From Scatomorpha sp040765295 (lineage in GTDB: Bacteria > Bacillota > Clostridia > Oscillospirales > Oscillospiraceae), in assembly GCA_040765295.1 (NCBI GenBank), contig JAXGSB010000001.1, forward strand, positions 496,001-560,000: 64,000 nt of DNA. Reading direction: 5' to 3'. Shown here one piece after another: positions 1 to 9,519 of the stretch. A model generated the notes under the pieces. The model ran no database searches, was not told the DNA's origin, and worked only from the letters and a program-made list of their open reading frames with translations. How positions within the stretch are numbered: position 1 is the first letter of the stretch; every line of letters begins with the position of its first letter. The position numbers and the translations under genes are program-made.

Positions 1-1
1 G

Positions 2-1501
2 ATTTACAGCGAAAGCTTTTCTTGGGTGAGCTTGCTTCCTCGAGCAATCTTCTCACATAAGGCTGTAAGCGGACTCAATGTGGCGCCGATATTCTCGGCC
101 GACAGACAGGCGGCTCTGAGCCCGCTCTATGAGCTCTGCGCAAACGGGGCTTTGATTCTTGCGGAACTCAGCAGTGAGCCTATGAGAATATGTTCCAAGA
201 ATCAAACTTCGGCACAACTCAGGGCAGAGTCCGAGAAATACTCTGCGGCAATAGCTTCCGCAGCTCCCGGCGAGGGCGAGTCCACTACGGATTATGTTTA
301 TTCCGGTCTCAGCCTTATATACGAGGCGGGAGAACAGCTCTCCTGCGGAGAGTTCGGAGCTTCCGCCATGAGCGAAATTGATATCGACTACCTTATCGAC
401 AGGCGCCGCCGCATGAAGACCTTCAAGTCCACAGATAGCTTCGACGATAGAAGAATAGAGTGGGGATCAAGTGAGGTCGGCGAGTGCAGGCTGACAAGAG
501 AATATAAAAAACTCCCCTTTGTTCCGGAAAAAGACGAACTGGAAGAGTTTTGTGAGAGAGCCATGCTGATTCAAGCCATGGGCATTAAAAAACGTATGGA
601 ATACACCGAGCTCTATAAGCCGGTAATAGGTGTTTCCGGGGGAGTAGACTCAACTCTCGTAGTGCTATCCTGCGCAAAAGCGCTCGATATGCTGGGGATG
701 CCGAGAGAGAATCTAATTGCGGTGACCATGCCCTGCTTCGGAACGACCGAAAGGACGAAGTCCAATGCCGTAATAATAGCCGAGCAGCTCGGCGCAACGC
801 TTAGAGTTATCCCGATAGACGAGAGCGTGAAAGCGCACTTTAAAATAATCGACCACTCGCTCTACGACTACAGCGTCGTCTTCGAAAATGTCCAAGCAAG
901 AGAGCGTACAATGGCGCTTTTAAACATAGCGAACAAGGTAGGCGGCATACATGTCGGCACAAAGGACTTAAGCGAGCAGGCCGACGGCTGGTGCACCTTT
1001 AACGGTGACCAGATTTCCAACTACGACATCAACGCGGGACTCACAAAGACTATGGTGCAGGCAGTAGTGAGGCACTATGCGGAAAAGACAGCAGACAAGA
1101 TTTTAAGCGATGCGCTTTTCGATATACTCGACACTCCCGTCACCCCGGAACTTCTGCCAATCTCCGAGCGGGGCGAGCTTCTTCAAAAGAGCGAAGACAG
1201 CGTGGGTCCCTACTCGTTGCAGGATTTCTTCCTATATCACATGCTTATGAGAGGCACCGAGCCCAAAAAGCTCATCAGAATCTCCGAGTATGTGTTCAAG
1301 GGAGAATACGACAGGAAGACGCTGGTAAAGTGGCTCTTAAGCTACTCCAAGAGGCTTTTTGTACAGCAGTTTAAACGTTCGACAACGGCAGACGGTCCCG
1401 AGCAGATGGGCTTTACCTTCTCGCCGAGGACAGGATATAAAATGCCCTCAGATGCCGAAAGTACACTCTGGCTCAAGGCTTTAGACGAGATAAAACTATA
1501 A
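2..1501 (+). CDS. nadE: NAD(+) synthase, glutamine-dependent (5' end outside window)
   Basis: C-terminal about 500 residues of a glutamine-hydrolysing NAD synthase, which amidates deamido-NAD using ATP. The reading frame is open to the first base of the window, so the gene starts upstream; the GTG at 26 is an internal codon. The first part is the end of the nitrilase-type glutaminase domain. The synthetase domain carries the ATP pyrophosphatase loop SGGVDSTL near 640 and the family motif GTKDLSEQADGW with downstream NYDINAGLTKTM near 960-1050. Full-length family members have about 640 residues, so roughly 140 are missing to the left. A hairpin terminator follows directly, so it is probably the last gene of its transcript. 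Confidence 0.95.
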   Translation: MYSESFSWVSLLPRAIFSHKAVSGLNVAPIFSADRQAALSPLYELCANGALILAELSSEPMRICSKNQTSAQLRAESEKYSAAIASAAPGEGESTTDYVYSGLSLIYEAGEQLSCGEFGASAMSEIDIDYLIDRRRRMKTFKSTDSFDDRRIEWGSSEVGECRLTREYKKLPFVPEKDELEEFCERAMLIQAMGIKKRMEYTELYKPVIGVSGGVDSTLVVLSCAKALDMLGMPRENLIAVTMPCFGTTERTKSNAVIIAEQLGATLRVIPIDESVKAHFKIIDHSLYDYSVVFENVQARERTMALLNIANKVGGIHVGTKDLSEQADGWCTFNGDQISNYDINAGLTKTMVQAVVRHYAEKTADKILSDALFDILDTPVTPELLPISERGELLQKSEDSVGPYSLQDFFLYHMLMRGTEPKKLIRISEYVFKGEYDRKTLVKWLLSYSKRLFVQQFKRSTTADGPEQMGFTFSPRTGYKMPSDAESTLWLKALDEIKL

Positions 1502-1509
1502 ATAATCTT

Positions 1510-1545
1510 AAAAAGCTCGGAGTATTTCGGGCTTTTTCGTTTTTT
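1510..1545 (+). terminator. Rho-independent terminator after nadE
   Basis: A 10-bp stem pairs AAAAAGCTCG (1510-1519) with CGGGCTTTTT (1528-1537), with one G-U pair, an 8-nt loop and a T run at 1540-1545. It lies 8 nt after the nadE stop and before the gdpP promoter. Confidence 0.8.
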
Positions 1546-1576
1546 GTGGACAATTGGTAAAAAAACAGCGAAAATC

Positions 1577-1605
1577 TTGTATAAGAAGGCGGAGTTTGGT
1601 ATAAT
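1577..1605 (+). promoter_or_regulatory. Sigma-A promoter for the gdpP-rplI-dnaB block
   Basis: TTGTAT at 1577-1582 and a perfect TATAAT at 1600-1605 are separated by 17 nt. A ribosome site (GGAGG at 1623-1627) and the gdpP ATG at 1633 follow 28 nt downstream of the -10 box. Confidence 0.75.
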
Positions 1606-1632
1606 CTTAAAACCAAAAATCATGGAGGAAAC

Positions 1633-3627
1633 ATGAATAAGAAGATTCAGAACCTAATTGAGCAAAAGATTTGGGTTTATCTCGTTCCGCTCTTCATATT
1701 TGCGATTATAAGTCTGCTCACTAAGCAATTCTATGTGGCGGCGGTGCAGGCTTTTCTTATCCTGGTTTTTCTCATATATCACTTCATATTGCATAAGAAA
1801 AAGGAAAAAGATTTTCTGAGTATTATGGAGTCGCTGCGTAAAGATACAGATCTGGCCAAAAATTTTTCGCTTCTCAACTTCCCTCTGCCGATGGTAATAC
1901 TGGCGCTCGAAAACGACGCTTTGGTGTGGGGCAACAGGAGCTTCTATGAGATAAATAAGAGAGTAAACAAGAGAGTAGATGCAAGAGTGCAGGATTTTAT
2001 TCCCGGATTTACTGCCGGCTGGCTTAGGGAGAATGAAAATCAATCTGACGCGCTCTTTGAGGTAGACGGCAGAAAATTTAAGGCCTACGGCAATAAAATA
2101 GCAAGGGATAAGGATGACGAGGACGACAGGCTTTTGGCAATCTGCTACTTTGTCGACAGGACGGATTTTGAAGACTTAAATTTAGAATACCAAAAGTCCC
2201 GTCCCTGTGTTGGGTATGTGACGATAGATAACTACGAGGAGCTTACGAAAGGTCTTGTCGATCGAAGAAAAAACGAGATAAGAGATCAAATCGAAGAGCT
2301 GCTCATTCAGTGGATCGAGAGCACACAGGGTATTCTGAGGCGCTTTGAAAAAGATAAGTATGTGTTTCTTTTTGAAAAGCGATATCTCGAGGGACTCAAG
2401 ACCGCAGATTTTCCTATACTTGATACTGTGCACAAGGTTGAAGGAAGAATAGGCATGCATGCTACCATCAGCATCGGCATAGGTTACGGCGCCGAGAATC
2501 TCTCCGAAAATCTCAAACTTACGAGCATGGCTTCCGAGATGGCTTTGAGCCGCGGGGGCGACCAAGCGGTTTTGCGCGACAAGAACAAGTTCGAGTTTTT
2601 CGGCGGCAAGAGCAGCGAGATCAAGACGCGCAGCAACATAAGGTCCAGAGTTATGGCGCAGGCGCTTAGCGAACTTATAAGTCAGGCGGAGAAAGTCTAT
2701 GTGATGGGACACAAGCAGCCCGATATGGATGCCGTCGGAGCCGCCGTCGCCGTGTGCGCCTTGGCGAGGAAATTAGGGAAAACTGCCAAAATTATCTTAA
2801 ATCGAAACAGAACAGCCTCGGAGCTCCTTATAGCTCGGCTCGAAGAGCAGGAGGAATATCGGGGAGTACTGAAAAGCCCCGAAGATGCTTTGAGCAGGGT
2901 GAATGAAAACACCCTTCTCGTTGTTGTGGATACAAACAGGCCCGAACAGACAATAGAGCCGCGAATCATAGACGCCTGCAACATCGTAGCGGTTATCGAC
3001 CACCACCGCAGAGCGGAGACATTTATTCAAAAGGCGGCGCTCTCTTTTGTCGAGCCGATAGCCTCCTCCACCTGTGAGCTTATGAGCGAAATTCTGGAAG
3101 AACAGCTCGAAACCGGCGACCTCTATAAGTTCGAGGCCGAGGCAATGCTCTCGGGTATGATTATGGACACCAAGGGCTTTACTCTTAGAACGGGTGAGCG
3201 CACATTTGAAGCGGCAGCCTTCCTCCTCCGTTCGGGCGCGGATATTCTGGTGGTAAAAAGACTCCTTCAAAACGACATAGAGAGCACAGTTTCCCGTTAC
3301 GAGATACTGCAGAGCGCAAGGCTATACAGAGGCAATGTGGCTATAGCGGCAACCGAAACGCCCCATGACAGGGTTATAATTGCTCAGGCGGCGGATGAAC
3401 TCTTGAATGTGCTGGGCATAGAGACCTCCTTTGTTGTCTGCCCCGGTGAAGACGGAGACATAATGATTTCCGGCCGCTCAATAGGTGAAATAGACGTTCA
3501 GCACATTCTCGAGACTCTGGGAGGCGGTGGGAACAGGGAAGCTGCAGCGGCCAGAATAAAAGGTGAGGAAATTACAAAAGCAGTGGAAAGACTTATGGAA
3601 GCTATAGATGATTACTTGGAAGATTGA
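1633..3627 (+). CDS. gdpP: Cyclic-di-AMP phosphodiesterase GdpP (DHH/DHHA1)
   Basis: Membrane-bound phosphodiesterase that degrades the second messenger c-di-AMP, so it affects potassium, osmolyte and cell-wall homeostasis. Two membrane segments occupy about residues 15-55, followed by a PAS-like domain (about 80-180), a degenerate GGDEF domain (about 190-320) and the DHH/DHHA1 catalytic part. Catalytic motifs are visible: GHKQPDMDAVG near residue 358, DTNRPEQ near 435 and DHHRR near 456; a glycine-rich GGGGNREAAAA stretch near the end is typical of DHHA1. The length of 664 residues matches the family. Start is the ATG after GGAGG. The next gene, rplI, follows after 22 nt, the usual Firmicutes arrangement. 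Confidence 0.96.
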   Translation: MNKKIQNLIEQKIWVYLVPLFIFAIISLLTKQFYVAAVQAFLILVFLIYHFILHKKKEKDFLSIMESLRKDTDLAKNFSLLNFPLPMVILALENDALVWGNRSFYEINKRVNKRVDARVQDFIPGFTAGWLRENENQSDALFEVDGRKFKAYGNKIARDKDDEDDRLLAICYFVDRTDFEDLNLEYQKSRPCVGYVTIDNYEELTKGLVDRRKNEIRDQIEELLIQWIESTQGILRRFEKDKYVFLFEKRYLEGLKTADFPILDTVHKVEGRIGMHATISIGIGYGAENLSENLKLTSMASEMALSRGGDQAVLRDKNKFEFFGGKSSEIKTRSNIRSRVMAQALSELISQAEKVYVMGHKQPDMDAVGAAVAVCALARKLGKTAKIILNRNRTASELLIARLEEQEEYRGVLKSPEDALSRVNENTLLVVVDTNRPEQTIEPRIIDACNIVAVIDHHRRAETFIQKAALSFVEPIASSTCELMSEILEEQLETGDLYKFEAEAMLSGMIMDTKGFTLRTGERTFEAAAFLLRSGADILVVKRLLQNDIESTVSRYEILQSARLYRGNVAIAATETPHDRVIIAQAADELLNVLGIETSFVVCPGEDGDIMISGRSIGEIDVQHILETLGGGGNREAAAARIKGEEITKAVERLMEAIDDYLED

Positions 3628-3649
3628 GTTTAAGTGAAAGGAAATCAAG

Positions 3650-4105
3650 ATGAAGGTTATATTTATTAAGGATGTAAAGGGCCAAGGCAGAAGGGGCGAT
3701 CTCAAAGAGGTTTCGGACGGCTACGCCAGAAACTTTCTCATTCCCAGAAAGCTTGCCTTTGAGGCAACTCCGGCAGCGATAGAAGAAGTCAAGAGGAGAG
3801 AGGCTCATCTTGAGAAACAGAGAAAAGAGGAAATGGCCGAGGCCGAAGCGCTCTCAAGGAGACTCGAGAAGCTTTCTGTCGAAATAAAGGGAAACAGCGG
3901 CCAAGGGGGCAAGCTGTTCGGCGCAATCACAAACCAGGAAATAGCCGAGGCGCTCGAGAGCCAGCACGGCATAGTCATAGAAAAAAACAAGCTCGAGCAG
4001 CCGGAGCCTATAAAGAGGCATGGAAGCTACAGCATAAAGGCCAAGCTCGGCTATGGAGTTTCAGCTGATTTCATCCTTGTTGTCAGCGAAAACGAGCAGG
4101 AATAA
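3650..4105 (+). CDS. rplI: 50S ribosomal protein L9
   Basis: Large-subunit ribosomal protein L9, 151 residues, normal length. The N-terminal 23S-rRNA-binding domain shows the signature pattern MKVIFIKDVKGQGRRGD followed by VSDGYARNFLIPRKLA. A long charged helix (about residues 45-75, rich in Glu/Lys/Arg) connects to the C-terminal domain. An AAAGG ribosome site precedes the ATG. It sits between gdpP and dnaB (12 nt to dnaB), a conserved order in Firmicutes. Confidence 0.97.
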   Translation: MKVIFIKDVKGQGRRGDLKEVSDGYARNFLIPRKLAFEATPAAIEEVKRREAHLEKQRKEEMAEAEALSRRLEKLSVEIKGNSGQGGKLFGAITNQEIAEALESQHGIVIEKNKLEQPEPIKRHGSYSIKAKLGYGVSADFILVVSENEQE

Positions 4106-4117
4106 GGGAGCGGTTTT

Positions 4118-5470
4118 ATGGATGAACTCCTGGGTAGGCAGGTGCCTCACTCACAAACAGCCGAGCAGGCTGTCTTGGGCTCCATGCTCATCGACAGAGC
4201 CTGCATAGCGGATGTTTCTGCCGAACTCGGCGCCGAGGATTTCTACTTCGAAAAGAACAGAGAGATTTTCGAAACCATATACAACATGTATGCCTATGGC
4301 AAAGAGGTCGATGCGGTCACGGTTCTCGACAGGATGAAGGTGCTGGGCATATATGATGCCGAGAGCACGGAGCGCTATATAATGGAGCTTATGCGGGTTA
4401 CGCCGACTGCGGCAAATGTTATGGAGTATGTCCGAATAATTGTCGAAAGGGCTCTGATGCGCAGAATACTCGGCACAGCCAATGAAATTTCGGAAATGGT
4501 CTACGGCGGCTCCGGAAACGCGGACTTTATGCTGGAGAGCGCCGAGCAAAAGGTTTATGCCCTTCGCAAAGACAGGACAGTCGGAGGCCTGCTGCCGATC
4601 TCACGAGTTATCCGCACCGTTGTCGACGAGCTGGATGTGCTCGGCAGGGAAGGCGGAGGCATACCGGGAGTCAAAACGGGTCTCACAGATATAGACGAAA
4701 AGATTTTGGGCTTAAACCCCGGAGACTTTATTCTAATAGCTTCCCGTCCGGGCATGGGCAAAACCAGTATGGCGCTAAACATGGCAGTAAGCGCAGCAAA
4801 AAGCTCGAATAAAACGGTGGCCGTATTCTCATTGGAAATGACAAGAGAACAGCTTGTTAAAAGAGTGCTTTCAGGGCAAGCTATGGTGGAAGGTACCAAG
4901 CTCTCCAAGGGAAACCTGAGTTCGGAAGACTGGAGACGGCTCAGCACGGCGGCTCTCAGCTTGAGTCAAGACAATGTGGATATACGAATCGACGACAACT
5001 CAGCTCTCACCGTGGCTGATATGAATGCCCAGTGCAGGAGACTGAGCAATCTGGGACTCGTAGTAATAGACTATATTCAACTTATGCAGTCGGCAGGTTC
5101 AAAAAACACTTGGGCCAACGAGAGCCGAACACAGGCTGTTTCGGAAATAAGCCGCTCAATAAAGATAATGGCAAAGGAATTGGGAGTTCCTGTAATTGCG
5201 CTGTCTCAGCTTTCAAGAGCAAACGAGGCGCGCCAGAACAAGCGGCCGGTGCTCTCGGACATCAGAGAATCGGGCGCTATTGAGCAGGATGCCGACGTCG
5301 TCATAGGTCTCTACAGAGAGGGATATTATGACCATGAAGCTGCCAATCCCAACGAAGCGGAAGCGATAATACTCAAAAACCGCAGGGGGGAAACAGGCAC
5401 CGTAAATCTTCTCTGGATGCCCGAATACACAAGCTTTGTAAATGCCGAGAAGTGGCGCGATGAATTATAA
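4118..5470 (+). CDS. dnaB: Replicative DNA helicase DnaB
   Basis: Hexameric 5'-3' helicase of the replication fork, 450 residues, standard length. The N-terminal domain starts with the family pattern PHSQTAEQAVLGSMLID. The RecA-like C-terminal domain has Walker A SRPGMGKTS near residue 210, Walker B VVIDYIQLM near 315, and the conserved SDIRESGAIEQDADVV block near 380. It overlaps the start of tilS by 11 nt, which implies translational coupling. Confidence 0.97.
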   Translation: MDELLGRQVPHSQTAEQAVLGSMLIDRACIADVSAELGAEDFYFEKNREIFETIYNMYAYGKEVDAVTVLDRMKVLGIYDAESTERYIMELMRVTPTAANVMEYVRIIVERALMRRILGTANEISEMVYGGSGNADFMLESAEQKVYALRKDRTVGGLLPISRVIRTVVDELDVLGREGGGIPGVKTGLTDIDEKILGLNPGDFILIASRPGMGKTSMALNMAVSAAKSSNKTVAVFSLEMTREQLVKRVLSGQAMVEGTKLSKGNLSSEDWRRLSTAALSLSQDNVDIRIDDNSALTVADMNAQCRRLSNLGLVVIDYIQLMQSAGSKNTWANESRTQAVSEISRSIKIMAKELGVPVIALSQLSRANEARQNKRPVLSDIRESGAIEQDADVVIGLYREGYYDHEAANPNEAEAIILKNRRGETGTVNLLWMPEYTSFVNAEKWRDEL

Positions 5471-6800
5471 GTTAAGAAAAGAAGAACTTATTTTGGCAGA
5501 AGGCAGAGTTTTGCTCTGCGCCCTTTCGGGCGGAGCGGACTCTGTCTTCATGACGAGCATTCTTCTCGAGAAAATAAGAGGGAAAAACATTAAACTTTTT
5601 GCAGCCCACTTCAATCACTCAATCCGCGGCTCCGAGTCCGACAGGGATGCGGAGTTTGTGTTGGATTTTTGCAAGCAAAGAGATATAGAACTAATTATCG
5701 AAAAGGAAAATGTAGTAAAATATGCAAGAAAAAAGAAACTCGGCACGGAAGAGGCCGCGCGCTTCTTGCGTTATGAATTTTTAGAGAGGGCTGCCGATAA
5801 AGCCGGCGCCGATTTTATTCTCACAGCCCATAACGCCAACGACAACGCCGAAACAATTCTTATGAACCTGGTCCGCGGGAGCGGCCTGAGGGGTCTCGGC
5901 GGAATTCCCGAGCAAAGGGGCAGGGTAGTCAGGCCAATCTTAGATATAAGTCGTCGGGAAATAATTTCATATCTCGAGAAGGAGGGCCTTCCGTTTGTCG
6001 AGGACTCCACAAACGAGGAAAATATTTACAGAAGAAATCTGATACGAAACGAGATTATGCCAAAACTCAAGAATATAAATCCCGAGTTTACAAAAGCTGT
6101 ATCACAGACAACAGTGCTTTTAAGTGAAGATGAAGCTTTTTTGGATTCAATTGCCGAGGATTTTCTGTCTAAAGGCAGCGAAGGGAGCCTCAGTATCAGC
6201 AAGCTCAAAACACTTCCCACGCCGATACTCAGAAGAGTTATACGAAAATTTGTCGGAAGCGAACTGGGATTCGAGCATGTGAACTCCGTTATCGAGCAGT
6301 TAGAGGGCGAGGGATTAAGGAGACTGGACCTTCCGGGAAAGAAAATCTTCTTTCAGTATGACAGCTTGAGCGTTGACTCAGGGGAGGGGAGAGAGCTCCC
6401 CAAGCGCATTCTGAATCCTGAAGAGAGAGAAACTTATTACATAGCCGAGCTGGGTCTTGAAATAAAATTGCAGCAAGTGTTGAAATATGAGAAAGAGGTC
6501 GAAACAAAAAACAGAATAGTCTTTAATTCAGATAGAATTTATGGTAACATATCCCTTACGCCGGCTTTAGCCGGTGATAAACTGAGACTTTCAAAGAGGA
6601 GAATAACGAAAAAAATTTCCGATCTTTTCAGCGAGGCAAAACTGAGTGCCGCCGAGCGCAAGCTTTGTCCCGTTTTAAGGGATGAAAAAGGCCCAATTTT
6701 TGTTTACGGTTTCGATAAGGCCGAGAGGGTTGCGCCCAAAGTGGGAAGTCCGGCTTTGAGAGTAGAGTTTATTTTCAAGGAAGAGAAGGAGTCCGAGTAG
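5460..6800 (+). CDS. tilS: tRNA(Ile)-lysidine synthetase TilS
   Basis: Attaches lysine to C34 of the CAU-anticodon tRNA-Ile precursor so that it reads AUA. The PP-loop motif SGGADSVFM lies at about residue 20, and the N-type pyrophosphatase fold continues with HFNHSIRGSESDRDAEF and HNANDNAETI. A C-terminal TilS substrate-binding region follows. I chose the ATG at 5460, inside the last codons of dnaB, rather than an upstream GTG, because MNYKLRKEELI begins the domain normally. About 446 residues. The hpt gene begins one base after its stop; tilS-hpt-ftsH is a conserved Firmicutes trio. Confidence 0.93.
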   Translation: MNYKLRKEELILAEGRVLLCALSGGADSVFMTSILLEKIRGKNIKLFAAHFNHSIRGSESDRDAEFVLDFCKQRDIELIIEKENVVKYARKKKLGTEEAARFLRYEFLERAADKAGADFILTAHNANDNAETILMNLVRGSGLRGLGGIPEQRGRVVRPILDISRREIISYLEKEGLPFVEDSTNEENIYRRNLIRNEIMPKLKNINPEFTKAVSQTTVLLSEDEAFLDSIAEDFLSKGSEGSLSISKLKTLPTPILRRVIRKFVGSELGFEHVNSVIEQLEGEGLRRLDLPGKKIFFQYDSLSVDSGEGRELPKRILNPEERETYYIAELGLEIKLQQVLKYEKEVETKNRIVFNSDRIYGNISLTPALAGDKLRLSKRRITKKISDLFSEAKLSAAERKLCPVLRDEKGPIFVYGFDKAERVAPKVGSPALRVEFIFKEEKESE

Positions 6801-6801
6801 T

Positions 6802-7344
6802 TTGGATAAGGATATAAAGAAGATTCTCATAGATGAGACAACAATAAGAAACAGAGTTTCGGAACTCGGCAAAGAGATAACTGTCGACTACGAGGGCTGC
6901 GAGCCTGTTTTTGTCGGAGTTTTGAAGGGTTGCTTCGTTTTTATGGCGGACCTTCTTCGCAGCATAGATCTCCACTGCACAATGGACTTTATGTCGGTTT
7001 CCTCATACGGCGACGGAACGTCCTCCACGGGAGCGGTCATAATAACTAAGGACCTCTCTAAAAATATAGAGGACAAGGATGTGATAATTGTCGAAGACAT
7101 ACTCGATAGCGGCATGACCCTCTCATATCTCAGCAATTATCTAAAGGGCAGAAACCCCAAGTCAATAAAGATAGTTACTCTCTTGGATAAGCCTTCCCGC
7201 CGCAGGGCAAATATAAATGCCGACTACGTTGGATTTGAAGTTCCCGATGCCTTTGTCGTAGGCTACGGACTTGACTTCGCCGAAAAATACAGAAGCTTGC
7301 CTTACATTGGAATCTTAAAGCCTGAAATTTACGGCGAGATATAA
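6802..7344 (+). CDS. hpt: Hypoxanthine phosphoribosyltransferase
   Basis: Purine salvage enzyme that makes IMP or GMP from hypoxanthine or guanine and PRPP. It has 180 residues, usual length. The PRPP-binding signature VIIVEDILDSGMTL is near residue 92, and the flexible-loop region SVSSYGDG precedes it. The start is a TTG directly behind the tilS stop; GGAAGAGAAGGAG within the tilS end supplies the ribosome site. It is followed by ftsH after 22 nt. Confidence 0.95.
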   Translation: MDKDIKKILIDETTIRNRVSELGKEITVDYEGCEPVFVGVLKGCFVFMADLLRSIDLHCTMDFMSVSSYGDGTSSTGAVIITKDLSKNIEDKDVIIVEDILDSGMTLSYLSNYLKGRNPKSIKIVTLLDKPSRRRANINADYVGFEVPDAFVVGYGLDFAEKYRSLPYIGILKPEIYGEI

Positions 7345-7366
7345 AGCAGCATAAGGAAGTGATTGA

Positions 7367-9400
7367 TTGAAACCTGAAAATAGATCTCCGCGCAGCATAG
7401 GTTTTTGGGCGCTCATGATGCTCATCTTGCTTGCTCTTGTTTATACAACCTTTGGGCCGAACGTGCAAAGACGCACAATCTATTCGGATGTGATGGATAT
7501 GTTCGCAAAGGAAGAGGTCGAGAGCTTTCGCATAGACGGGAATAAGCTATATATATTAAAGAAGGATGCCGCCAAAAACGATCCCGAACTCATCTTTGAA
7601 CTCTACGATGTCACAGCCTTTATGGACTCGATGGGCGACACTATCAGGGATCAGCACGAGCGCGGCATAATAAAAAGCTACGATATAAGAAGCGGCTGGG
7701 CCCCGCCTTGGTGGTTCGGCACATTCTTTTACATTCTCGTAATCGGGGGAATGTTCTACTTCTGGTACTCCATGATGGCCAAACAGGGTGGCGGACCGCC
7801 GGGAGTCGGCAAGTTCGGCAAGGCAAGAACACGGCTTGGCAGCGAAGAAAAGAAAAAGACAACCTTCGCCGATGTTGCAGGCTGCGAGGAGGAGAAGGAA
7901 GAACTCGCAGAAGTCGTGCGTTTCCTCAAAAATCCCAAGTCCTTTACAGATATGGGCGCCAGAATCCCCAAGGGCGTCTTGCTTGTGGGACCTCCGGGTA
8001 CGGGTAAAACTCTGCTCGCCAGGGCGGTTGCGGGCGAGAGCGGAGTGCAGTTTCTCACAATATCCGGCTCAGACTTTGTTGAGCTCTATGTCGGTGTCGG
8101 CGCAAGCCGTGTGAGAGACCTCTTCAACGAGGCCAAGAAGGTTGCGCCCGCAATAGTCTTCATCGACGAAATCGACGCTGTCGGCAGGCAAAGAGGCTCG
8201 GGTCTAGGCGGCGGCCACGACGAGAGAGAGCAAACCTTAAATCAGCTTCTTGTTGAGATGGACGGGTTTTCAGATAACGAGGGCGTCATAGTAATGGCAG
8301 CCACCAACAGGGCGGATATTCTGGATAACGCCCTGCTTCGTCCCGGCAGATTCGACAGGACAGTCTATGTCGGCCTGCCCGATGTCAGAGGCAGAGAGGC
8401 TATACTCAAGGTACACGCCAGGGGCAAACGCTTTGCCGAAACGGTGGACTTCAACTCAATCGCCCGCGGCACTCCCGGCTTTTCCGGCGCCGATCTCGAG
8501 AATCTGCTCAACGAGGCGGCTTTGATGGCCGTTGCCAACAAAAAACGCTTCATAGGTGATGAAGAAATAGAAGAGGCCATCAGAAAACAGCAAATGGGGC
8601 CCGAGAAGAAGAGCCGTATAATGTCCGACAGAGCTAAAAAGCTTACGGCATACCACGAGGCGGGACACGCAATTTCTTCACACTTTCTCGAAAACACACC
8701 TCCGGTTCACTACATAACCATAATTCCCAGAGGGCCATCCGGCGGAGCCACCTACTTCAGACCGGAAGAGGACGTCGAGAACTTCGAGTCCTACAGCGAG
8801 CTCTATGAAAGCATCATAGTGAGCCTGGGAGGCAGAACCGCCGAGAAACTCTTTTTAGACGATATATCAACGGGCGCAACGAACGACATACAATACGCAA
8901 CGAGGCTGGTTCGCGCCATGGTCACGCAATACGGCATGAGCGAGGCGCTCGGCCCCATCTCTTTCGACAGCGCAGACCACAGCATATTCATAGGTCGCGA
9001 CTTCGGCCAGACAAAGTCATACTCCGAAGATACAGCCGCCCTCATCGACAGTGAGGTAAAGCGCATTTTCGATATGGCGGGAGCCGACTGCGAGAGAATC
9101 TTGAAAGAGCATGAGGATAAACTTGTCGGCGTGGCCGAATACCTTCTCAAGTACGAGCGCATGGACGGCGAAGATTTCAGGAGGTACTGTGACGAGGGCA
9201 TACTCCCTGAGCCCAAGGAAGAAAAAGCGTCGGACGAGCCCGCTGTAAGCGAAATCTCTGAGGAAGCGAAAAAGCCCGAAGCCGAAGAAATCGAGGTCGA
9301 AATTTTTGAACTTCCAAAAGCTGAGGCTGATTCAAGTGAAGCTCAAAGCGAAGAAGAAAAAGCGGACGAAGTTTCGGAAGATAACAAAAAACCTGAATAA
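7367..9400 (+). CDS. ftsH: ATP-dependent zinc metalloprotease FtsH
   Basis: Membrane-anchored AAA+ protease for quality control of membrane and regulatory proteins. Membrane segments lie at about residues 12-30 and 113-135 with an extracytoplasmic domain between. Walker A GPPGTGKT is near residue 208, Walker B IVFIDEIDAVG near 265, the SRH arginine finger region ATNRADILDNALLRPGRFDR near 312, and the zinc site HEAGH near 430. The last 70 residues are a low-complexity tail dominated by Glu, Lys and Ala, longer than in many relatives. The start is TTG behind AAGGAAGTG. A hairpin terminator follows the stop. Confidence 0.96.
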   Translation: MKPENRSPRSIGFWALMMLILLALVYTTFGPNVQRRTIYSDVMDMFAKEEVESFRIDGNKLYILKKDAAKNDPELIFELYDVTAFMDSMGDTIRDQHERGIIKSYDIRSGWAPPWWFGTFFYILVIGGMFYFWYSMMAKQGGGPPGVGKFGKARTRLGSEEKKKTTFADVAGCEEEKEELAEVVRFLKNPKSFTDMGARIPKGVLLVGPPGTGKTLLARAVAGESGVQFLTISGSDFVELYVGVGASRVRDLFNEAKKVAPAIVFIDEIDAVGRQRGSGLGGGHDEREQTLNQLLVEMDGFSDNEGVIVMAATNRADILDNALLRPGRFDRTVYVGLPDVRGREAILKVHARGKRFAETVDFNSIARGTPGFSGADLENLLNEAALMAVANKKRFIGDEEIEEAIRKQQMGPEKKSRIMSDRAKKLTAYHEAGHAISSHFLENTPPVHYITIIPRGPSGGATYFRPEEDVENFESYSELYESIIVSLGGRTAEKLFLDDISTGATNDIQYATRLVRAMVTQYGMSEALGPISFDSADHSIFIGRDFGQTKSYSEDTAALIDSEVKRIFDMAGADCERILKEHEDKLVGVAEYLLKYERMDGEDFRRYCDEGILPEPKEEKASDEPAVSEISEEAKKPEAEEIEVEIFELPKAEADSSEAQSEEEKADEVSEDNKKPE

Positions 9401-9417
9401 TAAGATATAATTAATTG

Positions 9418-9447
9418 GAGCTGTAGAAAATCTCTACAGCTCTAAAA
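9418..9447. terminator. Terminator hairpin between convergent ftsH and mgtE
   Basis: GAGCTGTAGA (9418-9427) pairs with TCTACAGCTC (9433-9442), a perfect 10-bp stem with a 5-nt loop. It lies between the ends of two convergent genes and may serve the ftsH strand, although the following T run is weak. Confidence 0.6.
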
Positions 9448-9519
9448 TTATAGCGCAAAATGTTATTATGTAAACCCTGATATGGCCTCCTTGTGTAAAG
9501 AAAGCAGTCAAAAATCAAG